NCBI RefSeq assembly: GCF_017311415.1
Contig: NZ_JAEKIS010000012.1
Span: forward strand, 105,905 to 169,904
Source of the DNA: Salipiger abyssi
Lineage (GTDB): Bacteria > Pseudomonadota > Alphaproteobacteria > Rhodobacterales > Rhodobacteraceae
Direction of reading: 5' to 3'
DNA length: 64,000 nt
Shown: in pieces, positions 1 through 15,000 of the stretch
Numbering within the stretch: position 1 is the first letter of the stretch
How the letters are laid out: the number at the start of each line of letters is the position of its first letter
The notes under the pieces: model-generated
The model's input: only the letters and a program-made list of their open reading frames with translations
What the model was told of the DNA's origin: nothing
Databases searched by the model: none
Translations under genes and position numbers: made by a program

Positions 1-3000
1 GAGGTCGGTGCCGCCCTCGGGGCCGGAGAAATTGCGCAGCGACACATAGTAGGTGCCCGGCTCGGTCGAGGGCACCAGCGCCATGAGGTCGCTGGAGAGC
101 GGCCCGTCATAGGTCGCGTCGAAGGCATTGGCCGAGGGCAGCGCGTCATGGCGCAGGAAGATCTCGTTGAGCGCGTTCTCTTCCGAGGAGAACACGGTCA
201 CGCGCAGGGTCTCTTCCGGCGGCACGGTGATGCGGTAGAGCTTTTCGCCGCCATTCTCGACGGAAACGGTGGTCGGCGTGCCGATCAGCAGCTCATCGAC
301 GGTGGTTTCGATTGTGTCCGGGCTGACCGTGGTGTTGTTGGCCTCGTTCACACCCTCATGGATCTGATTGAAGATGTCGGTGCGCACGATGACGCGATAC
401 CCGCCCGGTGTCGCCGCCGGCATCGTCGTCTCAAGCGTGACCGTACGGCTTTCGCCCGGGTTGAGCGGGCCGGCGCTCTGCACCCGGCCGATGGGGCGGT
501 CCTTGAGATCCCAGGTGCCATCGGTCGACAGGAACGCGGTGTCCGACCAGGCGCCCTCGGCGATCACGTCGTCGGACTGGTTGGTGACCGTCCAGCTGAT
601 GGTGATCGGCTCGCCGGCTCGGGCCGAACTGGGCAGGGTGATATCGGTGACTTCGAGATCCGTGGGCGGCGGCAGCTCGATCACCATGGGTACATCGGAG
701 CGCGCGTCGTTATTTGCGTCGTCGACCTCGTAGACCGTGCCGCGATTGCCGCTGCGCGACGGGTCGGTGACGACGAAGACGTAATAGGCCTCCGTCGGCA
801 TGTCGGTGGGCACGGTGAAGGTGCGCTCGACATCGTAGCTTTCGCCCGCGCCCAGCGTCTCGCCGTGCCGGATCGTGCCGATGAAGCGGTCGGAGCGGAT
901 ATCGAGCAGTGCGTCGCGGCTGAGATAGACCAGATCGTCCCATCCCGCCTGCTGGAAGGGGATCGGGCCGCCCTGATTGGTCACCGTGTAGCTGACGGTG
1001 AAGTCCTGCCCGCGCACGGCGCGCTCGCTGGCATCCATTTGCGTGACCACCAGATCGGGCGCCACATAGGGGCCGATCTCGACCGCCTCGAAGGTGGTGT
1101 TGTTACCCTCGCCCTGGAATTCGCGCACCACCCCGGTGGAGCTGCCGTTGAGCCCGGGGAGCCGGTCGGAAATCGTCGAATGCGAGCGTGAGCTGTCGGA
1201 CAGGTCGGCATCGGCCACGGCGAGGATGTGGAAATCGCCTTCGATCTCGAAGGGCAGGGTGACCGTCACCGTGGAGGTATAGCTTTCGCCCGGATCCAGC
1301 GCACCGACATGAAGGTTCGCCGCCCGTACTTCGCGCGTGCCTTCCTCGCGGCGCAGCAGGAAATCGCCCACGTCGAGCGAGCTGTCGAGCGACAGGTAGA
1401 CACGGTCGGTCCAGGAGGTTTCGCGCGTCGCCCGGTTGCCGACATTGGTGACCTCGAAGGAAATATCGATGGTCTGGCCCGCATGCAGATCGTCGGGAAT
1501 GTCGAGCGCGGTGACCTGTAGGTCGGGTTCGCGATAGGTGACGTCGAATGTGCCCTGAAGCATCGCGCCTTCCGGATGCTCGAAGGCGTTGCGACGATAG
1601 AGGGAGCCGCCGGAGGAGATATTGCCGCCCTCGATCGGCCAGGGGCGCCGGTGCTCTTCCAGTTCAATCCCGGTATTGGTGAAGACATAGACGTAGTAAG
1701 GCCCGTCGATGCCAGGTGGCAGCGTGCCCTCGACCGTGCGGCTGTAGCTCTCGCCGCCGGCCAGACCGGCGGCATTGGAGATGGTCAGGGTCTTGAGCTG
1801 CGTGGCGCGGTTGCGGATGAAGGTCGGATCCGCCGAAATCCAGACCTCGTCGCGCCAGTATTGCGTGCCGTCCCAGATCGCGTCTTCGCTGTCGTTCAGG
1901 ACAGTATAGGTGAATTCCACTTTTTCGCCGGAGAAGGCCTCTTCCGGCGGCACGATTTCCACGACGCGCAGGTTGGGCTCCTGCGACTCGATCCGGGTGG
2001 TGGCCACCGCCGCGTTGTCGTCGGGGTTGGAATCGCCGGGTTGTCCCGCAATGGCATGGATATAGGCCGCGTCGACCCCCGGCGGCAGGAGGAAATCCTG
2101 CGTGACGGTGACGCTGCCGCCGATGCCGATCGTGTCGAGATCGAAACGTCCGAGGTTCCAGCTTTCCTGACCGGGTGCGCTGAGGCTGGGCGAGGTCGTC
2201 AGCACAAGCTGCACAGAGCCGCCGCGCGCTTCCTTGTCGCCGGTATTGCCCAGCGTATAGGTCACCGAGAAGGCGTTTTCGCCCTCGACGCCGGAGATCG
2301 CCTCGGGTGTGACCGCGTCGATTGCGATATTGAGGTCGGGGCGGGTCAGATCCGGCGGATCGCCGATTATGCTGAACACGGGCGGCTGGCCGATCACCTC
2401 GCCGCCACCGGCCTTGTAGTTGTTGGAGTTGAGCTCGGTCGGATCGTCCTCGTTGACGTTGACGGCGAGCGTGTCTTCCAGAAGCGTGCCGTAGGGATCG
2501 ACCCAGGGCGTCAGGTAGTAATTGCCCGAGCGCACGGAATCGGGCAGCTGCACCGTCACCGTGCGGTCGTAGCCATCGCCGACATCGAGCACGCCTTCGC
2601 TGTATTGCAGCGTATCGAGCAGAATGTCGCCCTGCCCGGGATGCGGACGGTTCTTGTCGACGGTCAGCCAGATCTGTTCCGCCCAGGCGCCCAGATTGGT
2701 GGCGCCGGCGCCGCGGTTCGTAACCGTATAGGTCAGGGTGACCTGATTGCCCTCGAAGGCCTGCGTCGGCGCGACCACATCGTGCACGACGAGATCGGCG
2801 AAGGGGATCGGCTCCACATAGATCTTCTGAACGCCGAGATTGTTGCCGTCGTTCGGCCATTCCTCGACCGCGTCGCCGCTGTCGGTGTTCACCAGCAGAT
2901 AGACGTCGCCGCGGAAGCGCATCGGGATCTGGAAGAATGCCTCCTGGCTGAGATATTCCTCGCCGGTATCGAGTGCGGCCTCGTTGGAGAAGCTGCCCAG

Positions 3001-6000
3001 GCGGATGTCGTCGAAGCTGATCTTGTCGTCGAGCGACAGATAGACGCTGTCGGTCCAGTTTGGCACATCGGTGGCCACCGGCCCCTGGTTGATCACCGTC
3101 CAGCGCACCGAGCCGGTGCCGCCGGCGGTGAAACTGTCGGAGGTCTGAAAGCCCGAGATCTGAAGATCGGGACGCGGCAGCCGCGACACGAGAATCTGCG
3201 TATCGGCGGCGGATTCGTTGTCGTCCTCGTCGTTGTGCTCGTAAACGTCATTGCCGAAATCGGTGATGACGATCAGGTCGTAACGGTCGTTGGTCTCGGT
3301 CGGCAGGATGATCTGCTCGCGCCGCGTATAGGTGGTGTTGGCCTGAAGCGGCCCGTCATAGCTGTAGCTGCCGATGGTGATGTCGTTGCCAGACCCGTCG
3401 GATTTGCGCAGCACCAGCCGGTCGGTCCAGGGGCCCTCGGCGGTGCCGGTGCCGGCATTGCGCACCGTCCAGGTGACATCGATGGGCGACCCTTCGGGCG
3501 CCGTTTCGGGCGCGGTGATGGCGGTCACCACCAGGTTCGGCGGTGGCGTCAGCGTGACCTCGACCGCGTTCGAGACGCCGTTGTTCTTCTCGTCGGTATA
3601 GACGAACTCGTAGGGCGCAGCGAAGCGGTTGGTGTTGGTGCCGCCGGGTACGTCGACGAAGAAGTAGGCGGGCCCCCCCCAGCCGTCTGGCAGACGGACC
3701 AGCGCCTCGCGGGAATATTCCGCATCCGGAGCAAGAAAGCCCAGATGTTCGAAGCGCCCGACCAGCTCGCGGTCGGTGCCGTCGGGATTGTCGGCGATAT
3801 AGACCAGATCGGTCCAGTTGCTGGTTTGTGTAAGGCCGATGCCCTCGTTCTTCACCCGCCAGCTCAGCCGCACCGAGTCGCCCGAATTGGCGGTTTCCGG
3901 CGCCGTGACCTCCTGCATGACCAGATCGGCGTAGGGGATCGGTGCCACGTCGAAAAAGCCTTCGAGCGCCAGCCGGTTATCGGCTTCCTGGCCGTTCTCG
4001 AAAACCCCTTCTTCGGAATCCGTGATGACGTAGAGCGTGAAGCGCCCGTTCAGAGCCGCCGGCAGATAGAAGCTCTCGCTGCGGCTGTACTCGCCATCCT
4101 TGTCGAGCCCACCGGTATGCTCGAACCGCGCCAGCTCGATATCGTCGCTGTTGCCAATCTCGTCATCGGTCGAAATCACGATACGGTCGGTCCAGCTGTC
4201 GGTGATACCGCGTCCGGTGCCGGTATTGCGCACCGTCCAGTCCACGGTGACGAAGCCGGGATCGTCCACTGTCAGGTTCGGTGCCGAGACCGATGTCACC
4301 TCGAGATCGGCATAGGGCGCCAGCGCCACGTTCAGCGCCGTGGCGCCGGTGTTGTCGTCCTCGTGACCCGGCTCGGACACGGTGTTTTCGCGGTCCGCGC
4401 CGACCAGGATGAACCAGGCGCCCGAGACCGAGATCGGCAGGGCAACGTCGGCAAAGGCCGCCGCCGTGTCGCCATCGGCGAGCGGTGCGGTCTGAGCGTA
4501 ATCTCCGAGGAAAATGTCCTGCGGGTCGATCTCGGAGTCGCGGCTGAGCCAGATACCGTCCGACCAGTCGAGCCGGGCCGGGCCGGTGCCGGTGTTCTCG
4601 ACCTCCCAGCTCACCCGCAGCGTGTCGCCGGATTGCGGGCTGGTTTCGTCGAGCGTGACCGTGCCGATCACCAGGTTCGGATGCCGCAGGCTGAGCGCCG
4701 CGCCCTCGCCGGAATTGTTGTCCTCGCGACCGCCCTCGAATACCTCGCCGGCGGAATCGGCACGCAGCTCAAAACGATATTCGCCTTCGCCGACATCCGG
4801 CACAGTGACATCGACCGTGACCTCGTAACTTTCGCCCGATGCGAGGTCGAAGGGCCGTTCGGTTTGGACCAGCCGCTGGCCGGAGCCGAGCCCCGGCCCG
4901 GTCAGATAGAGCGAATCCGTCCACGGCGCCCGCGCCGTCGCTTCGCCGTCGTTGCGCACCACATAGGTGACCTCGACGGTCTCGCCGGGCACCAGCGAGG
5001 TCGGTCCATCGACGGAAGTAACGCGCAGATCGGCGGAGGGGGCGGCGGCGAGGCCGAAGGTCTTGGCCGAGACGCGGATATTGTTGCCGGTCTCGCCGCG
5101 TTCATAAACCATGCCGTCGGCATTGGTCTCCACGATGATGTGGAAATCGCCGACATAGCCCGGCGGCAGCAGGAAGCTCGCCGAGCGCGAATAGCTCGCA
5201 TCGACCGCCAGCGCGCTGTCGCGGAAGAATTCGCCCAGCAGGAAATCGCTACCATCGATGCTCTCGTCGGCAGAGAGATACACCCGGTCAACCCATCCGC
5301 CGGCGGTGGCGCCGATCGGGTTCGGGCCGAAATTGGCGACGCGCCAGGCGACGTCGATTTCCTCGTTGGCGAGATAGGATCCGTCCGGCGAGACCAGCGC
5401 CTGAACGCCCAGATCGGAATAGGGCGAGGATAGTGTGACCTGCCGGTGATCGGTGTTGTTGCCGCGGCTGTCGGGCTCAAGCACCGCCGCATCCGCATCG
5501 GTCACAACGAGGATATGCACATCGCCCTCGATGCCGATGGGCAGCGTCACATCGGTGGAGACCGTGTATTCGCCGTCGATATCGAGCGCGCCGGTATGCG
5601 TGACAGTCGTCACCAGCGTGTCGGTCTCGTCGAACACGGCGTCCTGCGAGACATAGACCCGGTCGACCCAGGCGGCGGCCTCGGTCGCCACCGCGCCCTC
5701 GTTCACCACCTTCCACGAGATCGTGCCGCTTTCGCCTCCCCGCGGTTCGGCAGGCACACCGGTGATGGTCGCCACCAGATCGGCATAGGGTCGCGAGATG
5801 GAGGTGACGTCGAGCCGTGCGTCGTTGTTGTTTTCGGCCTGGCTGACCGAGAGCCCGTCGCGGGCTTCGTGCAGCGTCGTGCGGAAACTGCTGTCGCGGT
5901 TTGTCCAGACGGTGACGCGCAGCTCTCCGACGCCCGCCGCGCCATGCGGCAGATCGAAGGCCATGCTGCGCGTGGCATCTTCGCCCGATGCGATGCGCAG

Positions 6001-9000
6001 CCCCTCGGTGGCGACAGCCACGTCATGCAGGATCTGACCGGTCGTCAAATTGCGGATCTGCACCCGGTCGTACCAGTCACCCGGCGTTGCCGCCGCGCCT
6101 TCGTTGGCCACCGTCCAATTCACCGTGAGCGTGCCGCCCGCTGCGGGCTCTGTCTCGTCCACGGTGATCTCGGAAACCACGAGATCCGGCCCGGACGCGA
6201 TCTGCGTTACGCTCTCGTTGTTGCTTTCGCCGGTATCCTCGTCATTGGCCTCGGGCAGCTCGCCGAGCGCGTCCAGCACCAGGCGGAAATCGTAGAGCCC
6301 GGTGCCGTCGAGCCCGTCGGGCCAGCCGAATTCGAAACTGCGGTCGCGGGTGCCGTCTGCCGCCAGCGGCTCCTCATCGGTGGTGCGCAGATCCTGGCTC
6401 AGGACGACGCGGTTTGTGTTGCGGTTGGTCACGATCAGACGTTCGGTCCAGACGCCCGAGGCGGCTTTGCCGCCGTCATTTGCCAGCGTGTAGCCCAACG
6501 TGACCGTATCGCCCGCTTCCCATCCCGACGCGGGCGTGACCGTGACGTCGCGCGCCACCAGATCGGGGCTCGCCGCCAGCACGATCTCCGTCTCGAGGCT
6601 GACATCGTTGTTTACCTCGGCGTCGCCTGCGTCGTTGAGCTCCTCGACATTGTTGTTCACGTCGACGCGCAGCGTCACCGTGATCGCGCCCACCGCCTGC
6701 GATCCTGCGGGCAGTTGCAGATTGGCGGTGCGGGTGATCGCGTCGCCGGCGGCGATACTGCCGCTTTCGCCCGCATCGTAGGGCACCACAAGATCGGAAA
6801 GGATCGCGCCGTCCTCGGCTCGGCGGATGGTGATCCGGCTGGTGAAATCGCCGGTCACCGGAAGATCGCCGGTATTGGTGAGCGTCCATTGCAGCGGCAT
6901 CGTACCGCCGCTTTCCAGCGGATCCTCGGTCGTCACCACGAAATCGCTGGGCACCAGATCGGCGGCGGGCACATCCTCGAGCGTGAGCGAGACCGGCTCG
7001 CGCAGGGGGTTGGCGAAGACGTTGAAGCTGAAATCCCGGCTGTCGGGCGCCCCGAGATTGCCTTCTAGCAGCAGGATATAGCGGCCCGTATGCGGCATGG
7101 TCCGGGTATCGACGTCGCGAGCGTAGTCGCTGAACACCTGATTGCCGAAGGGATCGATCAGGCGCCACCAGCTGTTGAAATCGACATTGCTGCCGAAATC
7201 GAAGAACAGCCGGTCGCCCTCGCTGGCATCGAAGCTGTAGGCCCGCGTCTCGCTGCCCGGCGCGAGCTGGTCGGAGACCGCGGTGCCCAGCGTCAGCGGC
7301 GCGGCCTCCGCAAGATCGAGCACCGAAAAGCTGTAATCCCCGGTGGCCCCGTTCAGCGGTGTCACCGTCAGGGTATAATCGCCCGGAATCAGATCGAAGA
7401 GTGGCGCGGAGCCGGGATTGTTGGCGGCATCGCTATTGGTGAAGCGCCGTTCTGCCACCTTACCGCGCGGCCCGCTGAGGCTCCATTGGAAATTGCCGTT
7501 ATAGGGCGTCTGCACATCGACAAGGATGCGTTTGGCCTCGCTCAGCGAGAAGGTGTAGCTCGCGGTCTGTCCCGGAAGATCGACGGAGCCTTCGACCGTG
7601 GTGTCGAATTCCAGCGCGGTGGCGGATCCGGTGAGCGGAACCAGGCGGAAGGAATGGGTCTGCTCCTCGCTCTGGGTCACGATGCCTTCGATGATCAGGT
7701 AGTGCGTGCCGGCGATGCTTACCGAAAGCGTGGTGATGTCGGAGCGCAGATTGGTCGTACTGCCGACAAGCTGGCCGAAGCTGTCGACGATCTTCCAGCG
7801 GCCCTGTAGCGTGCCTTCGAGGAAATCGAGATAGAAGCTGTCGCCTGCTTCGCCATCGAACATAAAGATCTGGGTGCTGTTGCCGGGATCGAATGTCAGG
7901 TCGGTCTGTTCCGAGAGGGTCAGCTCTTCGGCAGAGGCGAGCGTGCGGACCGCGAAGGAGAAGGCGCCGGTATCGAGATCCTTGCCGTCGATCCGGACGG
8001 TGTAGCTGCCTGCCGGCAGCGACAGCACCGCTGCATCGCTGCGATAGGTGGAATCGACGGCGTTGAGGTCGCGCGTGTAGATCTGCCCCTGCGGGCCGTC
8101 GAGCGTCAGCGTCAGCCGGTTTGAATTCGTCAGCGTGTCGAGCAGGATCTGCGTGTCGTTGTCGAGCGTGAAGGTGAAGTCCTGACGGTCGCCGGGGGCC
8201 TCGATCTCGCCGCTCACCACGGTGTCGAGTGTCATGGCCGTGGTGCCGGTGCCGGGTTCGCGCAGGGTCACGGCGTAGTCCACCGGTTCGCCGATTCCGG
8301 TGCGGCCCTCGATCAGCAGCAGATAGCGGCCGGCGACCGAGAGACCGGTGGTTTCGTAATCCGCCTCGGTGCGGTTGCGCTGGGAGATGACGCTGCCATT
8401 GGGCGCCACCAGTTTCCAGTAGGAATCGGGTCCGCTGACCGCGACGGTCTCGAGCAGGGCGCGGGTATCGCCGCCGGCCCAGTCGAAGGCATAGATCGCC
8501 GTGCTGTTGCCGGGATCAAGCCTGTCTTCGACGGTCTCTCCCGTCTCGAGCAGGGTCGGTGCTGTCGCGTCGCGCAGCGCCAGGGCATAGCTGCCGACCG
8601 AGGCGCCGCCCGTGTAGACATTGAGCGTGTAGGTGCCGGCGGGCAGGTCGGCCAGCGGGCTCGTGGTGAAGTCGTAGGAATCGGTCTGGGTGAACCGCCG
8701 TGCACCGAGACTGACGGGACCGTCCAGGCTCCAGAAGAGATCGCCATTGTCGGTCATCGCATCGAAAACGATGCGCGCCGGTTCCGAGAGTACGATCCGG
8801 TAGCGGTCGACCGATGCGCCGTCGGTCAGCTCGCCTTCGAGCATATCGCCCGGTGCGGCACTGAGCGCGGAGCTGGCCGCCGCCGTCGAGATGGCGACAT
8901 TGTCCACCGTCATTCCCATGACCGTCGTGGTGCCGTTGCGCGCCTGTATCGCGACGCGGCGGTCGTCGAGATCGAGCCCGCCGACAAAGAAATCCTCGAT

Positions 9001-12000
9001 CAGCGTGGTTTCGGTGCCGTCGGTGGTGAGCCTGACGGTCACCGTCGCGCCACCCGACGCACGCGCCATGCTGAGCGACAGCTTTCCGGGGGTCGAGATC
9101 AGGTCGGCCAGCCCGAGCCCGATTTCGCTGAACGGCACTTCGATCAGTTCGGAGCCGAAATGCAGCGACAGATGCGGGACCGCGCCGTCGCCGCCGTCCT
9201 GATACATGTCGATCACCGCGCCGAAGACGTTCGGCGCGTTGGGTTCGAGCCCCAGGAAATCCACCGAGCCACCGGCGCCGTAGGTGCCCGTCGGAAGCAG
9301 AAGCAGCGAAAAACCGTTGCCCGGCTCGCCGGAAGCGGGCGCGGTCAAGTCGTAGTCGAAGGACACCGCATAGCTCTCGGCGCGGCCCTCGCGGGTGGCG
9401 GAGAAGGCAATCGAGCTTTGGTCATTGGCCGACAGCACGTCGAGCAGGTTGAGAACCGCCGCGCCACCGCCCTGCGAGACCTCGGTCGGAGCGCTGCCGC
9501 CGTGATTGATCAGCACATGTCCGATCGAGGAGCCGGTTCCGAATTCCTCCAGCGTGTCTCCGATGGCCGGCGGATAGGCCGGGCTCACCAGCTCGAAGCG
9601 ATAGCCGTTTTCGGTCTCGCCGTCCGAGACCGCGCCTTCGAGCAGCAGGTCGTAGCTTCCGGCATCGGGCAGGACAAAGCCGCTCTCGTCGCCCATGCGG
9701 CGGAAGCCGTAAACCTGGTTGCCGGAGGCATCGAGCAGCCGCCAGCCGGTATTGCTGGCGGGCCGTTCGATGGAGTCGAAATCGAAGCGCTGATGGCGGG
9801 TGCCGTCGATGCGGAACACCCGTGTGCCGAGCCCGCTGCTTGGCAGGTTGCCGAAGGTCTCGTCGTTGAAGAAGGCCTCGGTGGCGTTGTCGAGGTCGAT
9901 CACCCGGAAATCAAAGGCGCCGGTCAGCGCGCCATTGCCCCAGATCGACAGCACATAGCTGCCTTCGCCCAGCAACAACGCCGGGTTGTCGGCAAAGCGG
10001 TTGCCGTCGGAATTGGCGAAATTCCGGTCGGTGACCACGTCGCCCTGCGGACCCGTCAGCGACCAGTGCAGCGCGCTGTTGTAGACGAGGCTGTCCATCA
10101 CCATGCGCTTGGGGTCGCTCACATCGAAGGCGAAGCGGCGCACCTGGCCGGGCGTGTCGATATCCGCCGTCTGTACGATGTCGAAGGTCAGCTCCGCGGG
10201 ATCTTCGTCGGCGATCTCGAAGACCGCGATCTCATAGGCGGAGCGGCTGCCAGGCGCGATCTCGCCCTCGACGAGGAAGGTCCAGGTGCCGTCATAGGGC
10301 AGCGACACCGTCCGGTCGCCGGGGTTCTCGTAGAGATGCACGCGCCCGAACGGGTCGATCAGCCGCCAGTCCATGCGGCCCTGCTCGGAGAGGTTTTGCA
10401 GGAAGACCTCCGCCTCGCCCGCGACATCGAACCGGTAGGCATGGGTCCGGTTGGCGGGGCGCAACTCGCCCGACACCGCCGTGCCCGGCGTCAGCTCTGT
10501 CGCCGCCGCGAGATCGAGCAGCGCGAAGTTGAAGGCGCCGGTGGTGTTGCCGTCTCCCTTGATCCGCAGCGTATAATCGCCGGGGCCCAGCGTCAGAACG
10601 GGATTGCCGCTGTTATCGGCCTGATAGAGGTTCCGGCTGACGATCAGCCCAGACGGCCCACGCAGTTCGTATTGCAGGCCGGCGGAGGGGTAGAGGCTGT
10701 CGAGATAGAGCCGGGTCTCCGCGTCCAGCGTGAAGGTATAGTCGTACTGCTTGCCGACCGTGTCGATGATGCCGGTCACGCCCTGGGGCAGCAGATGCAT
10801 CAGGCTTGCGGTCAGCCCGGCGCCGCTCGCCTCCGGCGTGGTGCGGTCGCCGGCGACCTCGTCGAGTGGCAGGTAGAGCTCCAGATCGGCCTCGTCGCCG
10901 GAGAGCGCCGCCTCATAGCTCTCGGCGATCTGCGCCTCGCTGCGCGCGGTCGACCACAGGCGGATGTCGTCCACCGCGCCGTCGAACAGACCGTAGCTGT
11001 TACTGATCTCGCGTGTCCAGCCGATGAGCAGATCGCCGTCGCTGGCCTTGGCGACAGAGGTCGCCATCGCTTCGGTGGCGAGGAGCGCGCCGTTCAGATA
11101 GATGCGCTGCTCGCCCGCGGCGCGGTCGAAGACTGAGGCGACATGGAACCAGTCGCCCGTCTGCACGGCCCCGGCGCTGGTCTGGATGCTGTCGCGGCCG
11201 CCGGCATCGCGGTCGGTGGAGGAATAGATCGAGCCGTTGCTGTGCAGCCAGAGATCGTAGGTGCGGGTGCCGTCATCGCCGGTCTTGGACAGCAGCGGTG
11301 TCCAGGTGTTGTGGAGGCGCTCGACCCGGAACCAGCCCTCCAGCGTCAGATTGCCGGTGAGGTCGAGCGCCGGATCGTCGGCAACGACCAGATGTTCGGC
11401 GCCCCGCAACCGCACCGCCTGTCCGATCGGGCTTTCGACTGCCATCGGATCGCCGCCGGGATTGTCGCCGCCGGGCGTGATCGGCACGGTCTCGGTACTG
11501 ATCCGGTGGACCTGGAAACTGTAGGCGATGTCCTGCTGCGGCTGCTGGTTGCGGTTCGATTCAAGCACTAGCGTGTAGCGCCCGGTGAACTGCATCGTCG
11601 TGGCGCCGATATCCGATGCGCTGCTCGGTCCGTAGACGAGCTGTCCGAACGGATCGAAGAGCCGCCAGCCCGCGCCTCCCGCGCCGTTCTCAATGCTGGC
11701 GAGATCGACGAGGATCTGGTCGCCTGCCTCGACGTCGAAGGCGAAGGCTGCCGAGGCGCGCCCGGCGGGGATCGCGCCTTCGACGGCGGTGCCGTCGGTG
11801 GAGACAGGCTCTGCCTCGGCGAAGTCGAGCAGCCGCAGCGCATAGGCGGCCTTAACCCCGGCATTGGCGCGCACGGTCAGCGTATACTCGCCGGCGGGCG
11901 CCTCGAAGCTGTAATTGCCGCCCGTCGAGCTGTGCCCGGTGTCGTCGAGCTCGCGGGTGATGCTGACCCCGCCGGGGCCCAGAAGCTCGGCGCGGATATC

Positions 12001-15000
12001 GCTGCGGTCGCCCAGTGTGTCCCAGTAGAGGCGCTTTGCCTCGTCCAGGGTGAAGCTGTAGACATGCACCTCGCCCGCGGCTTCGAGCCGGCCCTTGAAC
12101 AGCCCCGCCAGCGGCTCGGTCAGATCGACCACGGTGCCGGCGAGATCGTTGCCGCTGGCATCGGCCAGCGTATCTGCGCCCGCCTCTTCGGTCATCGGCA
12201 GGTCGACGACCGGCGCGGCGGAGATCTCGTCGCCCTCGAACAGCGCTAGCGCGTCGTCGTCGCTCAGCGCAGTGTCGTATAGGGTGAAGCCGCCCATGGC
12301 GCCTTCGAACGCCTCGCCGCTGTTCGGCCCGCCGCCCAGCCGCAACGGCGAACTGGCCTCGACGCTGTCCTGATCGCGCAGCGCCGTCGTCGCGACGCGG
12401 GTTCCGTTGACATAGAGCCGAAGCTCGTCATTGCCGCGATCCACCACACCGGTCACATGGTTCCAGGTCTCGGGCACGATCTGCCCGGCCGGGGAGTTCA
12501 CGGTGATCTGGCCAGAGCTGTCCGCCGATGTCAGATGCAGATAGCCCGCCGCGTTCAGCCAGAGCGTATATTGCCGGTCGCGCGCATCGTCGCTGTCGCT
12601 GTGATAGACCAGCGGCTGCCATGTGCGCTGCGGCACATCCGCCTTGACCCAGAGCGAGAAGGACACATCGCCGGTGATATTCACCGCCGGGTCGTCGATC
12701 TGCACCTGCTCGAACCCGGTGAAGCCCTGGGCGGTCGCGCCATCCGGGCCATCGGTGTTCAGAAGACCGCCATAGGCGCCTGCGGCGTCCGCATCTGCGT
12801 CGAAGCTGCGGGTGACCGCCGGTTGCAGGATAAAGCTGTAGTCGGTCTCGCCGGTGTCGCCTTCATAGATCCGGCCCTCGATCAGCAGCGTGTAGGTGCC
12901 GCTGCGCTTGAGCGTGTAGGGCCCTGCATCCTGAAAGCTGCTGCGGGTGATCTCCTGGTTGCCGGAGGGGTCGATCAGCCGCCAATAGACCGTCTGGTTG
13001 TTGCCGCTGAGGCGCAGCCGGTCGAGGACGAGGCTGTCGCCGGCCGTGCCGTCGAAGTGGAAAACATCGGTCTCGCGTTTGGGGTTGAGCGTGCCCTCGA
13101 CAATCTCGCCCAGGCCGATATCGGTGCCCGCCGCCAGATCGCGCAGCGTGAAATCATAGGCGCCGGTGGTCGCGCCGTCGGCAAAGACCGTGACGGTGTA
13201 GCTGCCTGCTGCCGCGGCGATGGCCGGGTTGCCGGTGCCGAAATCGACGCTGTCCGCATCGCGCAGTCGGTAGAGCCGGTCGAGCCCCTCCGGCCCCTCG
13301 ATACGCAGGCGCATGGCGTAATTGTTGGTGAAGCTGTCGAGATAGAGCAGCGCGTCGTCGTCCAGCTCGAACGTATAGACATGCTGCTGACCGGCGCGGG
13401 TGATCTCGCCCGCGATGTCGGTCCCGGGCGTCAGGGCCTGGGGATCGGGATCTTGCGGATCGAGCAGGGTGAACCCGTAGGTGACGGTATTGTCCGGGTT
13501 TTCGTAGATCCGGCCTTCGATCAGCAGCGTATAGGTGCCGGCCAGATCGAGCGTGCGCCCGCCCGATCCTTCGAGCCGCGTCGGCCCGGCGATGACCTCG
13601 CCCAGCGGGTCGATCAGGCGGTAGGACGCGTTATAGCCGCCGCCCGCATTGGCCACATCGGCAAAGGAAATCACCTGGCCCGCTTCGACGGTGAAGCGAT
13701 AGATATCCGTTTCGGTGCCCGGTTCCAGCGTGCCGGACACCGCTTCGCCAAGCGCGATCTCGCTGCCGCCGGCGGCGTCGAGTACGCGCAGACTGTAGGT
13801 CGGACGATTATAGAAATCGTCGCTGCGGATGGTGAAACGGTACTGCCCGGCGGCCAGCCGCAGGAGGGGGTTGAGACCGGTATCGAAACCGTCCACCCCG
13901 TTCAGGTGCAGCGAGCGCGAAAAGCCATTCGGTCCACGGATGTCGAGAAATCCGTCATCCGAGCGCGCCAGGCCGTCGAGCACGATGTCGGTGGTTTCGT
14001 CGAGCGTCAGAACATAGGTGTCGGTGCCGTGCACCGTGCCGATCTGCCCCTCTATCGTGTCGCCCAGGGTGAGCGTTTCGGTGTTGTGCTCGACCTCGGT
14101 GATCGTGAAACCGAAGGGCAGGGTCGCGACCGTCTCGTAGGGATCGCCCTCGAAGAGCAGGGTGTAGGTGCCGTCCTGAAGAATATCCAGCGCCGGCGCG
14201 TTCCGCAGCCCCTGCGGGCCGAAGATCTCGCGGTTCCACGGGTCGAGCACGCGCAAGACGGGCTGGTAGCGGACACCGCCGAGGCTGCTGTCGCTGAAGC
14301 TGAGCTGCTGGCCGGCGCTGGCCTCGAAGGTGAAGACCTGTGTCTGCCGCGCCGGGTCGAGCGTGCCGGTGACGGCGGTGCCGATTTCGATCTCGGTGTT
14401 TTCGCTCAGGTCGAGCACCCGGAACCCGTAGGTGCCCGTCGTGTCGCCGAAATGCGCGATATCGATCTGATAGGTGCCCGCTGGCAGGTCGAAGGTGACC
14501 GCTTCGAAGGCGTTGTCGCCATTCAGCCGGTAAAGCGGGCGGTTCTCGATCTCGATGCCGCGCGGTCCGAACAGGCTCAGGAAGGGCAGGTTGGTGTTGT
14601 CGCCGAGCGCGTCGAAATAGACCGTCGCGGCTGAGTCGAGCGTGAAGACATAGCTGTCCTCCTCGCCGGCCTGCGCGATATTGCCCTCCACCGCCGCCCC
14701 CAGAGCGATCTTCGTGCCGCTCGGGCTGGCCACGGTGGAGGTGCGCAGATGGTTCAGCACGAAGCTGTGAGAGATCGACTCGGAATTGGCGTTGTAGGGA
14801 AAGCCCTCGACCATGAGCGTGTAGCTGCCGGCCACCCGCAGGGTGATCTCGCCCCGGTCGGCGAACTGGTCGTTGGCAAAGATCTCGCGGCCGAACGGAT
14901 CGATCAGGCGGCCATAGGCCGAGCGCCTGTCGTCGGTAAAGGAGATGACATCGCCGCCCTCGGCATCAAAGCGGTAGATCTGTGTCGCGCTGCCGGGGCT

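Noticed and set aside
1576..5433. A 1,285-codon open frame on the plus strand, plus other long frames there up to 17 kb
   Set aside because: They lie antisense to the giant repeat protein and have shadow composition (His/Asp/Arg/Gly-rich, no domains). They arise from strong third-position GC and the repetitive sense gene.
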